Shown here piece after piece: positions 17,917 through 26,202 of a stretch of DNA of 49,422 nt. The notes beneath the pieces are model-generated. The model searched no databases and was not told where the DNA came from. It saw only the letters and a program-made list of their open reading frames with translations. Positions within the stretch are counted from its first letter, which is position 1. Each line of letters opens with the position of its first letter. Source of the DNA: Actinomycetes bacterium (GTDB lineage Bacteria > Actinomycetota > Acidimicrobiia > Acidimicrobiales > RAAP-2); the NCBI GenBank assembly GCA_021810205.1, contig JAJZJC010000012.1, positions 1 to 49,422 on the forward strand, written 5' to 3'. Both the position numbers and the translations under genes were made by a program.

Positions 17917-18270
17917 CGTCGCCTGCGCGCTCCAGCGGACGCGCGGCGCGCCGTTCCAGAGGTGCTCGAGGTCGTAGAACGTCCGCAGCTCCTCCAAGAA
18001 CACGTGCACCACGAAGTCTCCGTAGTCCATGAGCACCCAGGTCGCGTCTCGCAGCCCTTCGACGCTGACCGGCGAGCGCGCGGCGCGGGTCTTCACTTGG
18101 TGCTCCACCTCTTCGACGAGCGTCCGCACCTGCCGGATGTTCCGCCCGCTCGTGACGACGAAGGCGTCCACGACACCGAGGGCCTCGTCCATCGCGAGCA
18201 TCACGGTGTCCTGGCCGAGCTTCTCGTCGGCGGCGGCGGCGGCGACGAACGCCGCGTCGGGCAGGCTCAA
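17911..18270 (-). CDS. rsfS: Ribosomal silencing factor RsfS
   Basis: RsfS binds L14 on the 50S subunit and blocks subunit joining in slow growth. At 119 aa it shows the family core: AFVVTSGRNIRQVRTLVEEVE, the LRDATWVLMDYGDFVVHVF stretch, and EELRTFYDLEHLW. Its start overlaps the stop of the small membrane protein gene as ATGA, and nadD lies just beyond; nadD-rsfS linkage is widely conserved. Confidence 0.95.
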   Translation of the reverse strand: MSLPDAAFVAAAAADEKLGQDTVMLAMDEALGVVDAFVVTSGRNIRQVRTLVEEVEHQVKTRAARSPVSVEGLRDATWVLMDYGDFVVHVFLEELRTFYDLEHLWNGAPRVRWSAQATG

Positions 18271-18539
18271 CGGACCACGTCCACGACGTAGATGGTCGCA
18301 CCGAGCACCGATGCCAGCGCCGCAAGGCCGCAGGCCGCGTACAGCCGTCGCTTGCGCCGGAGCTGCTGGCGCTCACGGCGCCGTGCGATCCGAGAGCGCT
18401 CGCCGTCGCCCTGGCACACGTCGCCCTGGCACACGTCGCCCTGGCACGCGCCGTCCTGGCACACGCCGTCGACGGGGGCCAGGACCACTGGCGGCGAGGT
18501 CGCCGGCAGCTTGGCCGTGTCCATCATCGAGGCGCTCAT
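18267..18539 (-). CDS. Small membrane protein with CQGDV pentapeptide repeats, unknown function
   Basis: I do not recognise a family for this 90-aa protein. The first 30 residues are unremarkable, then a Cys-containing pentapeptide (CQGDV-like) is repeated about four times from a 15-bp DNA repeat. A very basic stretch (RIARRRERQQLRRKRRLY) and one C-terminal membrane helix (about 67-89) follow. It overlaps nadD upstream and rsfS downstream, both as ATGA, so it is very likely translated. Its place is the one often held by an LCP/LytR-type gene between nadD and rsfS, but nothing of that domain is present. The helix and positive charge suggest a small tail- or signal-anchored protein. Confidence 0.7.
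   Translation of the reverse strand: MSASMMDTAKLPATSPPVVLAPVDGVCQDGACQGDVCQGDVCQGDGERSRIARRRERQQLRRKRRLYAACGLAALASVLGATIYVVDVVR
18405..18464. repeat. 15-bp tandem repeat, about four copies, in frame
   Basis: Unit GTCGCCCTGGCACAC at 18405-18419 and 18420-18434, with slightly diverged copies at 18435-18449 and 18450-18464. It encodes CQGDV-type pentapeptides on the minus strand. Confidence 0.85.
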
Positions 18540-19201
18540 CTCCCCACAGCGTACAGACCCCGCCGGCGGATGCAACGGACCACCGCCTCTGGAACGAGGT
18601 CGTCGAGCGGCTCGCCCCGCTCGAGACGATCGCGCACCTCCGAGCTCGAGACGTCGACGGCATCGCCGTGCACCATGACCGAGCGCCAGTCGGGAGCCTC
18701 CACGGGCTTCGTTCCCGGGCGCGAGACCACCGCGAGGGTCACCTCCGAGCGCAGCTCCTCGACGCGCTTCCAGGTGGGGAGACTCTCGACGAGGTCGGCG
18801 CCGACCACGAGGTACAGCTCCGGGCGCGGATGCCCTGCGCGCGCCGTATCGGCGAGGATGCCCGCGACCGTGTCGGCGGTGTAGCTCGGCCCCCCTCGAT
18901 CGATCTCCATCCTGCTCGCCTCCACGCCTTGGAGCCCCGCGACCGCCGCCTCGACCATCGCGTACCGATCCTCTGCGGGGGTCACGTTTCGCTGGGGCAC
19001 CTTCTGCCACGGCTCGTTGGCGACGACGAGGAGCACGCGGTCGAGGGCCAGTGCCGTTCGGCACTCGAGGGCCGCCGCGACGTGCCCGCAGTGCGGCGGG
19101 TCGAACGTCCCCCCGAGGATGCCGATACGCGCAGGGCGCGACGGCAGGTCGTCGGTACCACCACGCTCGGACGCGGTCCCACCATCGGGCGGGTTGGACA
19201 T
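18536..19201 (-). CDS. nadD: Nicotinate-nucleotide adenylyltransferase
   Basis: NadD adenylates nicotinate mononucleotide in NAD synthesis. The 221-aa protein has the nucleotidyltransferase motif GILGGTFDPPHCGHV after a 25-residue N-terminal stretch, then VVANEPWQK, YLVVGADLVESLPTWKR and the C-terminal DVSSSEVRDRL (ISSTxIR-like). The start is the ATG at 19201: TACGCT lies 6 nt upstream and there is no Shine-Dalgarno, so the mRNA is probably leaderless. It heads a nadD-small membrane protein-rsfS operon, divergent from the DAHP synthase gene. Confidence 0.95.
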   Translation of the reverse strand: MSNPPDGGTASERGGTDDLPSRPARIGILGGTFDPPHCGHVAAALECRTALALDRVLLVVANEPWQKVPQRNVTPAEDRYAMVEAAVAGLQGVEASRMEIDRGGPSYTADTVAGILADTARAGHPRPELYLVVGADLVESLPTWKRVEELRSEVTLAVVSRPGTKPVEAPDWRSVMVHGDAVDVSSSEVRDRLERGEPLDDLVPEAVVRCIRRRGLYAVGR

Positions 19202-19207
19202 GCCCGA

Positions 19208-19213
19208 AGCGTA
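19208..19213 (-). promoter_or_regulatory. Possible leaderless -10 (TACGCT) of nadD
   Basis: TACGCT, 6 nt, ATG on the minus strand. The divergent DAHP synthase gene has the identical hexamer and spacing. Confidence 0.45.
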
Positions 19214-19276
19214 CGCGTCGGTGCCGCCGGCGCCCGAGTGAAGGGCTGTCTGCAATCGAGGTCCCACAGGCTGCCG

Positions 19277-19282
19277 TACGCT
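19277..19282 (+). promoter_or_regulatory. Possible leaderless -10 (TACGCT) of the DAHP synthase gene
   Basis: TACGCT, 6 nt (ACAGAC), ATG at 19289. No Shine-Dalgarno is visible. Confidence 0.45.
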
Positions 19283-19288
19283 ACAGAC

Positions 19289-20659
19289 ATGGCGACACGC
19301 CCGCGACAAAAGAGCCCTTCCTCGGGGTGGACCACCAGTTCGTGGCGGACGCGCCCGGCGGCCCAACAACCTGAGTGGCCTGACGCCGCCGCCCTGAAGG
19401 ACGCCGAGGCCGCCCTTGCCGGGCTCCCCCCCCTTGTGATCGCGAGCGAGGCGCGCCGCCTGACCCAAGAGCTTGCTGCCGTCGCCCGCGGCGAGGCGTT
19501 CTTGCTCCAGGCGGGGGACTGCGCGGAGTCCTTCCACGAATTCAGCGCAGACAGCATCAGGGACAAGCTGAAGGTCATCCTCCAGATGGCAGTGACCCTG
19601 ACCTACGCGGCAGGCGTGCCGGTCGTCAAGGTCGGGCGGATCGCCGGGCAGTTCGCGAAGCCCCGGACCTCTCCCATCGAGCGCCACGACGGCGTCGAGC
19701 TCGAGGCGTTCCGCGGGCACATGGTGAACGACGAGGCCTTCGATCAAGACGCTCGTCGGCCCGACGCCACCCGGCTCGTCGCCGCCTACCATCAGGCGGC
19801 GGCGACGTTGAACCTGCTCCGGGCGTTCACCAAAGGGGGGTTCGCTGCGCTCTCGCACGTGCACCAGTGGAACCAGGAGTTCGTCGCGTCTTCGAGTGAG
19901 GGACGCCGGTACGAGCGAATCGCGAAGGAGATCGACCGTGCTCTTCGGTTCATGGCCGCGTGCGGCATCGGGCTCCAAGACGAAGAGGGACTGCGGGAGA
20001 CCGACTTCTGGACGAGCCACGAGGCGCTCATCCTGCCCTACGAAGAAGCGCTCACCAGGCGTGACTCGCTCACCGGCGACTGGGTGGCCTGCTCGGGCCA
20101 TCTCTTGTGGGTCGGCGAGCGCACGCGCCATCTCGACGGCGCGCACGTCGAGTTCCTCTCGGGGGTGATCAACCCGCTTGGCGTCAAATTGAGCGCCACT
20201 GCGTCCCCGCAAGAGGTCGTGGCGCTGTGCGAGCGATTGGACCCCGCCCGCACTCCGGGCCGCCTCACGCTCATCACGCGGATGGGCGCCGGCAACGTGG
20301 GACGCTCTCTCCCTGCGCTCATCGAGGCCGTCCGCGCGGCGGGACATCCCGTGGTGTGGGCGTGCGACCCCATGCATGGCAACACGTTCACGAGCGACAA
20401 CGGGCACAAGACTCGGCGCTTCGACGACATCGTCGGCGAGCTTCGAGAGTGGTTCGCCGTGCACCGGGCGCTTGGCAGCTGGCCGGGGGGGCTCCACGTC
20501 GAGCTCACCGGCGACAACGTGACCGAGTGCTTGGGCGGCGCAGAAGCGATCGGCGAGGGCGATCTCGGCCAGCGCTACACCACGACGTGCGATCCGCGGC
20601 TGAACGCCCGCCAGTCCCTCGACCTGGCGTTCGACGTCGCGGAGCTCTTGCGCGGCTGA
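19289..20659 (+). CDS. Class II 3-deoxy-7-phosphoheptulonate (DAHP) synthase
   Basis: This is the first enzyme of the shikimate pathway, condensing PEP and erythrose 4-phosphate. The 456-aa product is the plant/mycobacterial class II type. Family signatures are visible: QAGDCAESF, VVKVGRIAGQFAKPRTSP, NLLRAFTKGGFAAL, FWTSHEALILPYEEALTR, WVGERTRHLDGAHVEFL, NPLGVKLS, RMGAGNV and WACDPMHGNTF, followed by GLHVELTGDNVTECLGG and the Asp of TTCDPRLN. No regulatory domain is fused. The ATG at 19289 has a -10-like TACGCT 6 nt before it. The gene is monocistronic between nadD and the secreted protein gene. Confidence 0.96.
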   Translation: MATRPRQKSPSSGWTTSSWRTRPAAQQPEWPDAAALKDAEAALAGLPPLVIASEARRLTQELAAVARGEAFLLQAGDCAESFHEFSADSIRDKLKVILQMAVTLTYAAGVPVVKVGRIAGQFAKPRTSPIERHDGVELEAFRGHMVNDEAFDQDARRPDATRLVAAYHQAAATLNLLRAFTKGGFAALSHVHQWNQEFVASSSEGRRYERIAKEIDRALRFMAACGIGLQDEEGLRETDFWTSHEALILPYEEALTRRDSLTGDWVACSGHLLWVGERTRHLDGAHVEFLSGVINPLGVKLSATASPQEVVALCERLDPARTPGRLTLITRMGAGNVGRSLPALIEAVRAAGHPVVWACDPMHGNTFTSDNGHKTRRFDDIVGELREWFAVHRALGSWPGGLHVELTGDNVTECLGGAEAIGEGDLGQRYTTTCDPRLNARQSLDLAFDVAELLRG

Positions 20660-20685
20660 AATAGAACCGTCATCATTCTCCGCGG

Positions 20686-20734
20686 CGTGCCTGCAAGTCC
20701 TGCGACACATGCCGCTCCAAAACGTGCCTGCAAG
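20686..20734. repeat. 12-bp direct repeat upstream of the secreted protein gene
   Basis: CGTGCCTGCAAG occurs at 20686-20697 and again at 20723-20734, 37 bp apart start to start, just upstream of the -35 at 20757. It may be a pair of activator sites. Confidence 0.5.
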
Positions 20735-20756
20735 GGGGCGCAATTGGTAGAAATCC

Positions 20757-20784
20757 TTGCATTCGATGGAACCCTGGTTACAAT
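20757..20784 (+). promoter_or_regulatory. Promoter of the secreted repeat/GH25-like protein gene
   Basis: -35 TTGCAT (20757-20762), 16-bp spacer, -10 TACAAT (20779-20784), then 9 nt to the ATG at 20794. This is the best sigma70-type match on the plus strand of the window. The leader would be about 2-3 nt, and no Shine-Dalgarno is present. Confidence 0.6.
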
Positions 20785-20793
20785 CTTGCCGGG

Positions 20794-22521
20794 ATGGGTT
20801 CGCTTCGTGCTGCTGGCAAGTATTGCCCACTCCCCGTGCCGCGCGCCCGACGCCGGCGGTGGCCCGTTCCCTTCCTGCGCGCGCTTGCGGCCGCCGGCGT
20901 GCTGCTCCTCACCTCGCTGATCGGCCTCGCGTCCAGCAGCATGACGCCCGCAGCGGCGGCCACATCCCCGGCGGCCACATCCCCGGCGGCCACATCCCCG
21001 GCGGCCACATCCCCGGCGGGCGCCGCGACGCCCACCGCGACCACCAAACAGGCGACAACAACCTCGCTCAAGGACACCGCGTATTGGATGGACGCGACCA
21101 ACGGCGCGCTGTACAGCTTCGGTGGTGCGCCGAACTACGGCACAATGGCAGGGAAGCATTTGAACGAGCCAATGGTCGGCATGGCAACCATGCCCACAGG
21201 TCACGGGTACTGGATGGTCGCCGCCGATGGGGGCATCTTCACCTTCGGGAACGCGCAGTTCTACGGGTCGACCGGCAACATGCGCCTGAACAAGCCGATC
21301 GTCGGGATGGCGGCGATGCCGACAGGTCACGGCTACTGGCTGGTCGCTTCGGACGGGGGCATCTTCACCTTCGGGAGCGCGCAGTTCTACGGGTCGATGG
21401 GCAACAAGCCCCTGAACAAGCCGATCGTGGGCATGGCCGCCACCCAGACAGGGCAGGGCTACTGGCTGGTCGCTTCGGACGGGGGCATCTTCACCTTCGG
21501 GAACGCGCAGTTCTACGGGTCGACCGGCGGCACACAGCTGAGCGCCCCGATCCATGGGATGGCCACGATGCCCAAGGGCACCGGGTACTGGCTCATCTCG
21601 ACGTCGGGCGCGATCTATCCCTTCGGGAGCGCCAAGACACACCTCTACGGCTCCCTCGCCTCGCAATCCCTCAGGTCCCCCATCGTCGGCATGACGGCCA
21701 ACTACACAGGCACCGGGTACTGGCTCGCCAGCGCGTCGGGTGCCGTCGTGAATTTCGGGACAACCGAGTACTGGGGATCCGTGCCCTCGGGCGCCACCAA
21801 GACAGTCGTCGGCATCGGGACGGCAGTCGGCAACGGAGACCCCGGGAGCCCTTCGTTCCAAGCCGGCAGCTACGGCTACGACGTCTCGAACTACCAGTGC
21901 ACACGGACATTGCCCACGAGCCATGCCATCGGCATCGTCGAGGTGACCGGCTGGTCGTACTACCCGGTCAACCCCTGCCTCGCCAACGAGGTCACATGGG
22001 CGGCCGGAGGCTTGAACCTCTACACCTTCATCTCCTATGGCACGACAGTCACCCAGACAGAGCCCGGCTGCACAAAGAGCGCCACAGTCACGACACCGAC
22101 CGAGTGCGATTACGGCTACGGCGCGGCAATGCACTCCTACAACGAAGCAGTCGCCGTCCTCGGGAAGACACGCACGAACGTCCCGTGGTGGCTCGACGTG
22201 GAGCCTGACGGTGGATGGTCGACAACAACGGGAAAGAACCGATCGCTGGTCATCGGCGCCTTCGACGCTCTGCACTACGGCGCCGGCATCAACACAGTGG
22301 GCTTCTACTTCTCACCTGACAACTGGTCGAAGATCGTGGGCAACTACAACCCGCCGGCGCCGCTCTATGTCGCTTGGTACAACACAGCGACACCCTCGAA
22401 CAGCTGCAACATGGTGCGGACAGTCGCCACCGGCTACATCCCGACGGGCCCAATCGAGCTGCTCCAGTACACCGACAACGCCAACGGGATGAACATCGAC
22501 GGCGACTACGCCTGCGCCTGA
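20794..22521 (+). CDS. Secreted protein: six propeller-like repeats plus GH25-like (lysozyme-type) domain
   Basis: This predicted exported protein has 575 aa. A basic N-terminus and hydrophobic segment (about 29-50) form a signal peptide. Next comes a Thr/Pro/Ala linker with four ATSPA repeats, then six repeats of about 43 residues (95-345) built on GYWLVASDGGIFTFG ... FYGS ... IVGMA, possibly a beta-propeller. The C-terminal part (about 358-575) resembles GH25 muramidases: YDVSNYQ with D363, and WWLDVEPDGGW with D468 and E470, plausible catalytic acids. Whether it cleaves peptidoglycan is inferred. The gene uses ACA for Thr more than its neighbours. It has its own promoter and stands alone, convergent with the VWA gene. 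Confidence 0.82.
   Translation: MGSLRAAGKYCPLPVPRARRRRWPVPFLRALAAAGVLLLTSLIGLASSSMTPAAAATSPAATSPAATSPAATSPAGAATPTATTKQATTTSLKDTAYWMDATNGALYSFGGAPNYGTMAGKHLNEPMVGMATMPTGHGYWMVAADGGIFTFGNAQFYGSTGNMRLNKPIVGMAAMPTGHGYWLVASDGGIFTFGSAQFYGSMGNKPLNKPIVGMAATQTGQGYWLVASDGGIFTFGNAQFYGSTGGTQLSAPIHGMATMPKGTGYWLISTSGAIYPFGSAKTHLYGSLASQSLRSPIVGMTANYTGTGYWLASASGAVVNFGTTEYWGSVPSGATKTVVGIGTAVGNGDPGSPSFQAGSYGYDVSNYQCTRTLPTSHAIGIVEVTGWSYYPVNPCLANEVTWAAGGLNLYTFISYGTTVTQTEPGCTKSATVTTPTECDYGYGAAMHSYNEAVAVLGKTRTNVPWWLDVEPDGGWSTTTGKNRSLVIGAFDALHYGAGINTVGFYFSPDNWSKIVGNYNPPAPLYVAWYNTATPSNSCNMVRTVATGYIPTGPIELLQYTDNANGMNIDGDYACA
20956..21015. repeat. Four perfect copies of a 15-bp unit, in frame
   Basis: GCGGCCACATCCCCG repeated at 20956, 20971, 20986 and 21001 with no mismatch. 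It encodes the ATSPA linker of the secreted protein, so unit-number changes would alter linker length without a frameshift. Confidence 0.95.
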
Positions 22522-22566
22522 GCAGACTGGATCGCCCGGCGGCGAGCCGGCGGCGAGCCCGGCGGC

Positions 22567-24006
22567 TCAGGAGAGATCGGCGACGAAGCGCTCGAGCTGG
22601 CGCAGGGTACGGCACTCGACCACCGCATCGCAGTGCACGGCGTACTCGTCGATGATCGAGTCCCCCGATCCCCAGTACTGGCGCGGCTCGGGGTTCAGCC
22701 AGTAGACGTGGCGCGCCTGGCGCTGCAGCTCGTGCAGCACGTGCGCGCCGGACGAGTGGTAGTTGTTGCGGGCGTCGCCGAGGACGAGCACCGTCGCCCG
22801 TGAGGTCACCTCGTCCCCCCACCGGCGGTCGAACTCCTCGAGGGCGTGGCCGTAGTCCGAGTGCCCGTCCACCCAGACGACGTCCGCCTCGGCCGCGATG
22901 CGCTGCACCGCGACGACCGGATCGTCGGTGCGGTCGAAGAGCTCCGTGACCTCGTCGATCCCGTCGACGAAGACGAAGCTGCGCACCGTCGAGAACTGCG
23001 CGCTGATGGCGTGCACGAGCTGGAGGGTGAACCTGGCGAACGAGGCGACGGACCCCGAGATGTCCGCGATCACGAAGATGTCGGGCTTCGCTGGCCGAGG
23101 ATGGCGGAACCGAGGCTCGACGGGCACGCCACCGGTCGACAGCGACTGCCGGACGGTCGCGCGGAAGTCGAGCGGCCCGCGCCGCGAGTGGCGGCGCTTG
23201 CGGCCCAGCCGGACGGCGAGCTTGCGGGAGAGCGGATGCAAGGCGCGCTGGAGCGCGGCCAGCTCTTCTCGTGATGCGTGCATGACGTCGACGTCCTCGG
23301 GCAACGGCTTTCGGACGCTTCGTGCGAGCGCCACCGCGCCGCGGTCCTCGACGAGGCGGTGCCGGATCTCGGCTTCGATCGCACGACGGAGCGCAGCGAT
23401 ACGCGCCCGGTACTCGTCGGCGAGCAGCCGCTCCTCGAACGGCGTGAGACCGCCCGCCACCCGCTCGGCATCCAGCAGTCGCTCGAGCAGGCCGTCGAGG
23501 TCGAGGTTCCGGAGCGTCCGGTACAGGTAGTAGGTGCCGCCGACTGGTCGCCCCGGCTCCATCGCCGCGTACCGTTCGACCGCATGCCGAGCCACGGCGG
23601 CGGCGAGTGCACGGTCGCCGCTTCGAACGGCCCGGAACAGCAAGGCAGCGAGCTCCTGCGCGCTGAGCGCCTCACCCCCTCCCCCGCCCGACAGCTCCCC
23701 TGGCGCGTCGCCGGCTCGAGTCGCGGGGCCGGCGCTGCCCTGGTGGCCGCCGGCAGGGCCGGATTCCTCGCCACCGGCGATCGTCTCGCCGGTGCGGCGG
23801 GCGAAGTAGATCTCGAACGCGAGCTCGAATGCGGCCCAGTGGGCGCTCGACTTCACGAGGGTTGCACCGAGCGCCGCCTTCAGCGCCTCGCGGTCCTCCA
23901 TGTCGACATGCTCGATGCTTCGTGCGGCATCGAGGTGCTCGGTGAGCGAGACCGCCAGACCAGCCTCCCGCAGCTCGGTGACGAAGCCCGAGAGCAGCTC
24001 AAGCAT
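22567..24006 (-). CDS. VWA-domain protein, CoxE-like
   Basis: This 479-aa protein has a von Willebrand factor A domain in its C-terminal half: the MIDAS motif DISGSVASF within KPDIFVIADISGS, and WVDGHSDYGHALEEF. The N-terminal half is helical and Glu/Arg-rich. It is preceded by a MoxR-type ATPase overlapping by 8 nt; MoxR-VWA pairs act as chaperone-like modules for metal or cofactor insertion and complex assembly, and CoxE-like proteins are known from CO dehydrogenase clusters. No CO dehydrogenase genes occur here, so the client is unknown. Confidence 0.85.
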   Translation of the reverse strand: MLELLSGFVTELREAGLAVSLTEHLDAARSIEHVDMEDREALKAALGATLVKSSAHWAAFELAFEIYFARRTGETIAGGEESGPAGGHQGSAGPATRAGDAPGELSGGGGGEALSAQELAALLFRAVRSGDRALAAAVARHAVERYAAMEPGRPVGGTYYLYRTLRNLDLDGLLERLLDAERVAGGLTPFEERLLADEYRARIAALRRAIEAEIRHRLVEDRGAVALARSVRKPLPEDVDVMHASREELAALQRALHPLSRKLAVRLGRKRRHSRRGPLDFRATVRQSLSTGGVPVEPRFRHPRPAKPDIFVIADISGSVASFARFTLQLVHAISAQFSTVRSFVFVDGIDEVTELFDRTDDPVVAVQRIAAEADVVWVDGHSDYGHALEEFDRRWGDEVTSRATVLVLGDARNNYHSSGAHVLHELQRQARHVYWLNPEPRQYWGSGDSIIDEYAVHCDAVVECRTLRQLERFVADLS

Positions 24007-24892
24007 TGCCAGCGAGCAGCTCCTTGGTAGCGCGCTCGATATCCTGGCGGTACTTCAAGAGCACGTGCAGCGTCTCTCGCGCCTCGGCGGGATCGATCGA
24101 CTCGATGCCGAGCACGACCAAGGTGCGCGCCCAGTCGAGGGTCTCGGCCACCGACGGGGGCTTGCGCAGCTCCAGCGTGCGCAACGAGCGGACGATGCGC
24201 GCCACCTGATCGGTCAGTGCCTCGGAGATGCCAGGTACCTGGCGCCGCACGATCTCGCGTTCGCGCTCGACATCGGGGTAGTCGACATGCAGGTACAGGC
24301 ACCGGCGTTTGAGGGCTTCGGAGAGCTCACGCGTGTTGTTCGAGGTCAAAAAGACCATCGGGACCCGGGTCGCGCGGACGGTGCCGAGCTCGGGAATCGA
24401 TACCTGGTACTCCGAGAGCACCTCCAAGAGCAGCGCCTCGGTCTCGAGCTCCACTCGGTCCACCTCGTCGACGAGCAGGACGGCCGGGCCTTCGGCGCGG
24501 ATGGCCTCGAGGAGCGGGCGCGAGAGGAGGAACTCCTCGGAAAAGATGTCCTCCTCCAGCTCCTGCCAGGTCGCTGACGAACGCTCCGCCTGGATGCGCA
24601 AGAGCTGTTTTCGATAGTTCCACTCGTAGAGCGCCTTGGATTCGTCGAGGCCTTCGTAGCACTGCAGGCGGATCAGGTGGCTTCTGGTCATCTGTGCGAC
24701 CGACTTGGCGAGCTGGGTCTTGCCGGTTCCGGCGGGGCCCTCGACGAGGATGGGCTTGGAGAGCTTCGACGCGAGATACACGACGCTGGCGATGCGCTCG
24801 TCGGCCACATAGCCGACTTCCGAGAGGCCCTCGCGCACCTCCGAGATCGAGTCGAAGGCCAAGGCGCCCGAGACCCCGGGCGTCACGGTCAC
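23999..24892 (-). CDS. MoxR-family AAA+ ATPase
   Basis: This AAA+ ATPase has 297 aa. It has Walker A ([15 protein letters not shown]), Walker B ([12 protein letters not shown]), sensor 1 ([12 protein letters not shown]), the Arg finger region ([14 protein letters not shown]) and a C-terminal lid. The start GTG at 24892 overlaps the proA stop as GTGA; an upstream in-frame GTG at 24925 lies inside proA and is less likely. Paired with the VWA gene downstream, it probably remodels a partner complex of unknown identity. Confidence 0.9.
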   Translation of the reverse strand: MTVTPGVSGALAFDSISEVREGLSEVGYVADERIASVVYLASKLSKPILVEGPAGTGKTQLAKSVAQMTRSHLIRLQCYEGLDESKALYEWNYRKQLLRIQAERSSATWQELEEDIFSEEFLLSRPLLEAIRAEGPAVLLVDEVDRVELETEALLLEVLSEYQVSIPELGTVRATRVPMVFLTSNNTRELSEALKRRCLYLHVDYPDVEREREIVRRQVPGISEALTDQVARIVRSLRTLELRKPPSVAETLDWARTLVVLGIESIDPAEARETLHVLLKYRQDIERATKELLAGNA

Positions 24893-26127
24893 TGGCGCAC
24901 GTGCCCTTCGCCCCGCACGATCCACTTCGTGCAGGTGAGCTCGCGCGGTCCCATGGGCCCACGGGCGTGCAGCTTCTGGGTGGAGATGCCGACCTCCGCA
25001 CCGAGCCCGAGCTCTCCACCGTCGACGAAACGAGTCGACGCGTTCACCACGACGGCCGCCGCGTCCACTTCACGCGCGAAGCGGTCGGCGGCGGCAAGGT
25101 CCTCGGTCACGATCGCCTCGGAGTGCCCCGAGCCGAAGCGGGTGATGTGCGCGACCGCGGCGTCGAGGTCGTCGACCACCCCGACAGCGAGCTTCAGGTC
25201 CAAGAACTCGGTCGCGAAGTCCTCGTCGGTCGCGGGCGCCGCGCTCGGGAGCCACTCCCGTGCGCGCCCGTCGGCGACGAGCTCGACGCCCGCCAGTGCT
25301 TCCTCGAGGCGCGGCAGGAACGCCGCCGCGACCTCCGAGTGGACGAGGAGCGTCTCCGCGGCGTTGCAGACGCCGGGGCGCTGCATCTTGGCGTTCACGA
25401 CGATCGCCTCGGCCATGTCGAGATCAGCGGCGCGGTCGACGTAGACGTGGCAGTTGCCGTCCCCGTCGAGGACGTAGGGGACGGTGGCATGCTCGAGCAG
25501 AGAGGCGATCAACGCCTTGCCGCCACGCGGGATCAGGCAGTCGACGATGCCGCGCAGGCGCATGAACTCGACGGCGGCGTCGTGGCTCGAGTCCTCGACG
25601 AGCGCGACCGCGTCCTCGGGCAGCCCGACCTTTGCCAGCGCGCGGCGCAACAGCGCGACGACCGCGTCGTTCGAGCGCTGCGCGGATGCCGAGCCGCGCA
25701 GGAACGCGGCGTTGCCTGCCTTGAGGCAGAGGCCCGCTGCGTCGCTCGTGACGTTCGGGCGGTTCTCGTAGATGACGCCGACGACGCCAAGGGGCACCCG
25801 AACCCGCTCGACGCGCAGCCCGTTGGGCCGCACCCAACCGTCGACCACCTCGCCGACGGGGTCGGGCAGGGCGGCGACCGAGCGCAGTCCCTCGGCCATC
25901 TGGGTGATCCGCGCGGGCGACAGTGCCAGCCGGTCGAGGGCGGCGCCCGCCACGCCCCCGGCGCGCGCCTCGCCGACATCGTCTGCGTTGACCGCCATGA
26001 GCGCTGGCATGTCGGCGACGAGGAGATCGGCAGCCAGCCGCAACGCGTCGGCGCGGACGCCAGAGGACGCGCCCGCCACGACGCGCGACGCCTCGCGCAC
26101 CCGCCGGCCCTGCACCTCGAGGGTCAT
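24889..26127 (-). CDS. proA: Glutamate-5-semialdehyde dehydrogenase (gamma-glutamyl phosphate reductase)
   Basis: ProA carries out the second step of proline synthesis, reducing glutamyl 5-phosphate with NADPH. At 412 aa it is full length. Visible motifs are [29 protein letters not shown], the [13 protein letters not shown] stretch and the catalytic Cys in [14 protein letters not shown]. It lies 75 nt downstream of proB, and the stop overlaps moxR. Confidence 0.97.
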   Translation of the reverse strand: MTLEVQGRRVREASRVVAGASSGVRADALRLAADLLVADMPALMAVNADDVGEARAGGVAGAALDRLALSPARITQMAEGLRSVAALPDPVGEVVDGWVRPNGLRVERVRVPLGVVGVIYENRPNVTSDAAGLCLKAGNAAFLRGSASAQRSNDAVVALLRRALAKVGLPEDAVALVEDSSHDAAVEFMRLRGIVDCLIPRGGKALIASLLEHATVPYVLDGDGNCHVYVDRAADLDMAEAIVVNAKMQRPGVCNAAETLLVHSEVAAAFLPRLEEALAGVELVADGRAREWLPSAAPATDEDFATEFLDLKLAVGVVDDLDAAVAHITRFGSGHSEAIVTEDLAAADRFAREVDAAAVVVNASTRFVDGGELGLGAEVGISTQKLHARGPMGPRELTCTKWIVRGEGHVRQ

Positions 26128-26202
26128 GGCGCCATCACGACCGCCACACTACCCGCCGACCCGCGAGCGCCCGAGTGGCGCCAGAGGGCCCCGTACACAC
26201 GA

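Noticed and set aside
18267-19064. Extended frame overlapping nadD as a longer membrane protein
   Set aside because: The upstream part overlaps most of nadD in another frame; the ATGA overlap at 18539 gives a clear start for the 90-aa form.
22531-22568. Bidirectional terminator between the GH25-like and VWA genes
   Set aside because: The gap is a GC-rich CGGCGGCGAGC-type repetition with only a weak 6-bp inverted pair, not a convincing hairpin.
22567-24892. CO dehydrogenase maturation genes coxD/coxE
   Set aside because: The MoxR and VWA proteins resemble them in type, but no cox structural genes are nearby and this pairing is common in other contexts.
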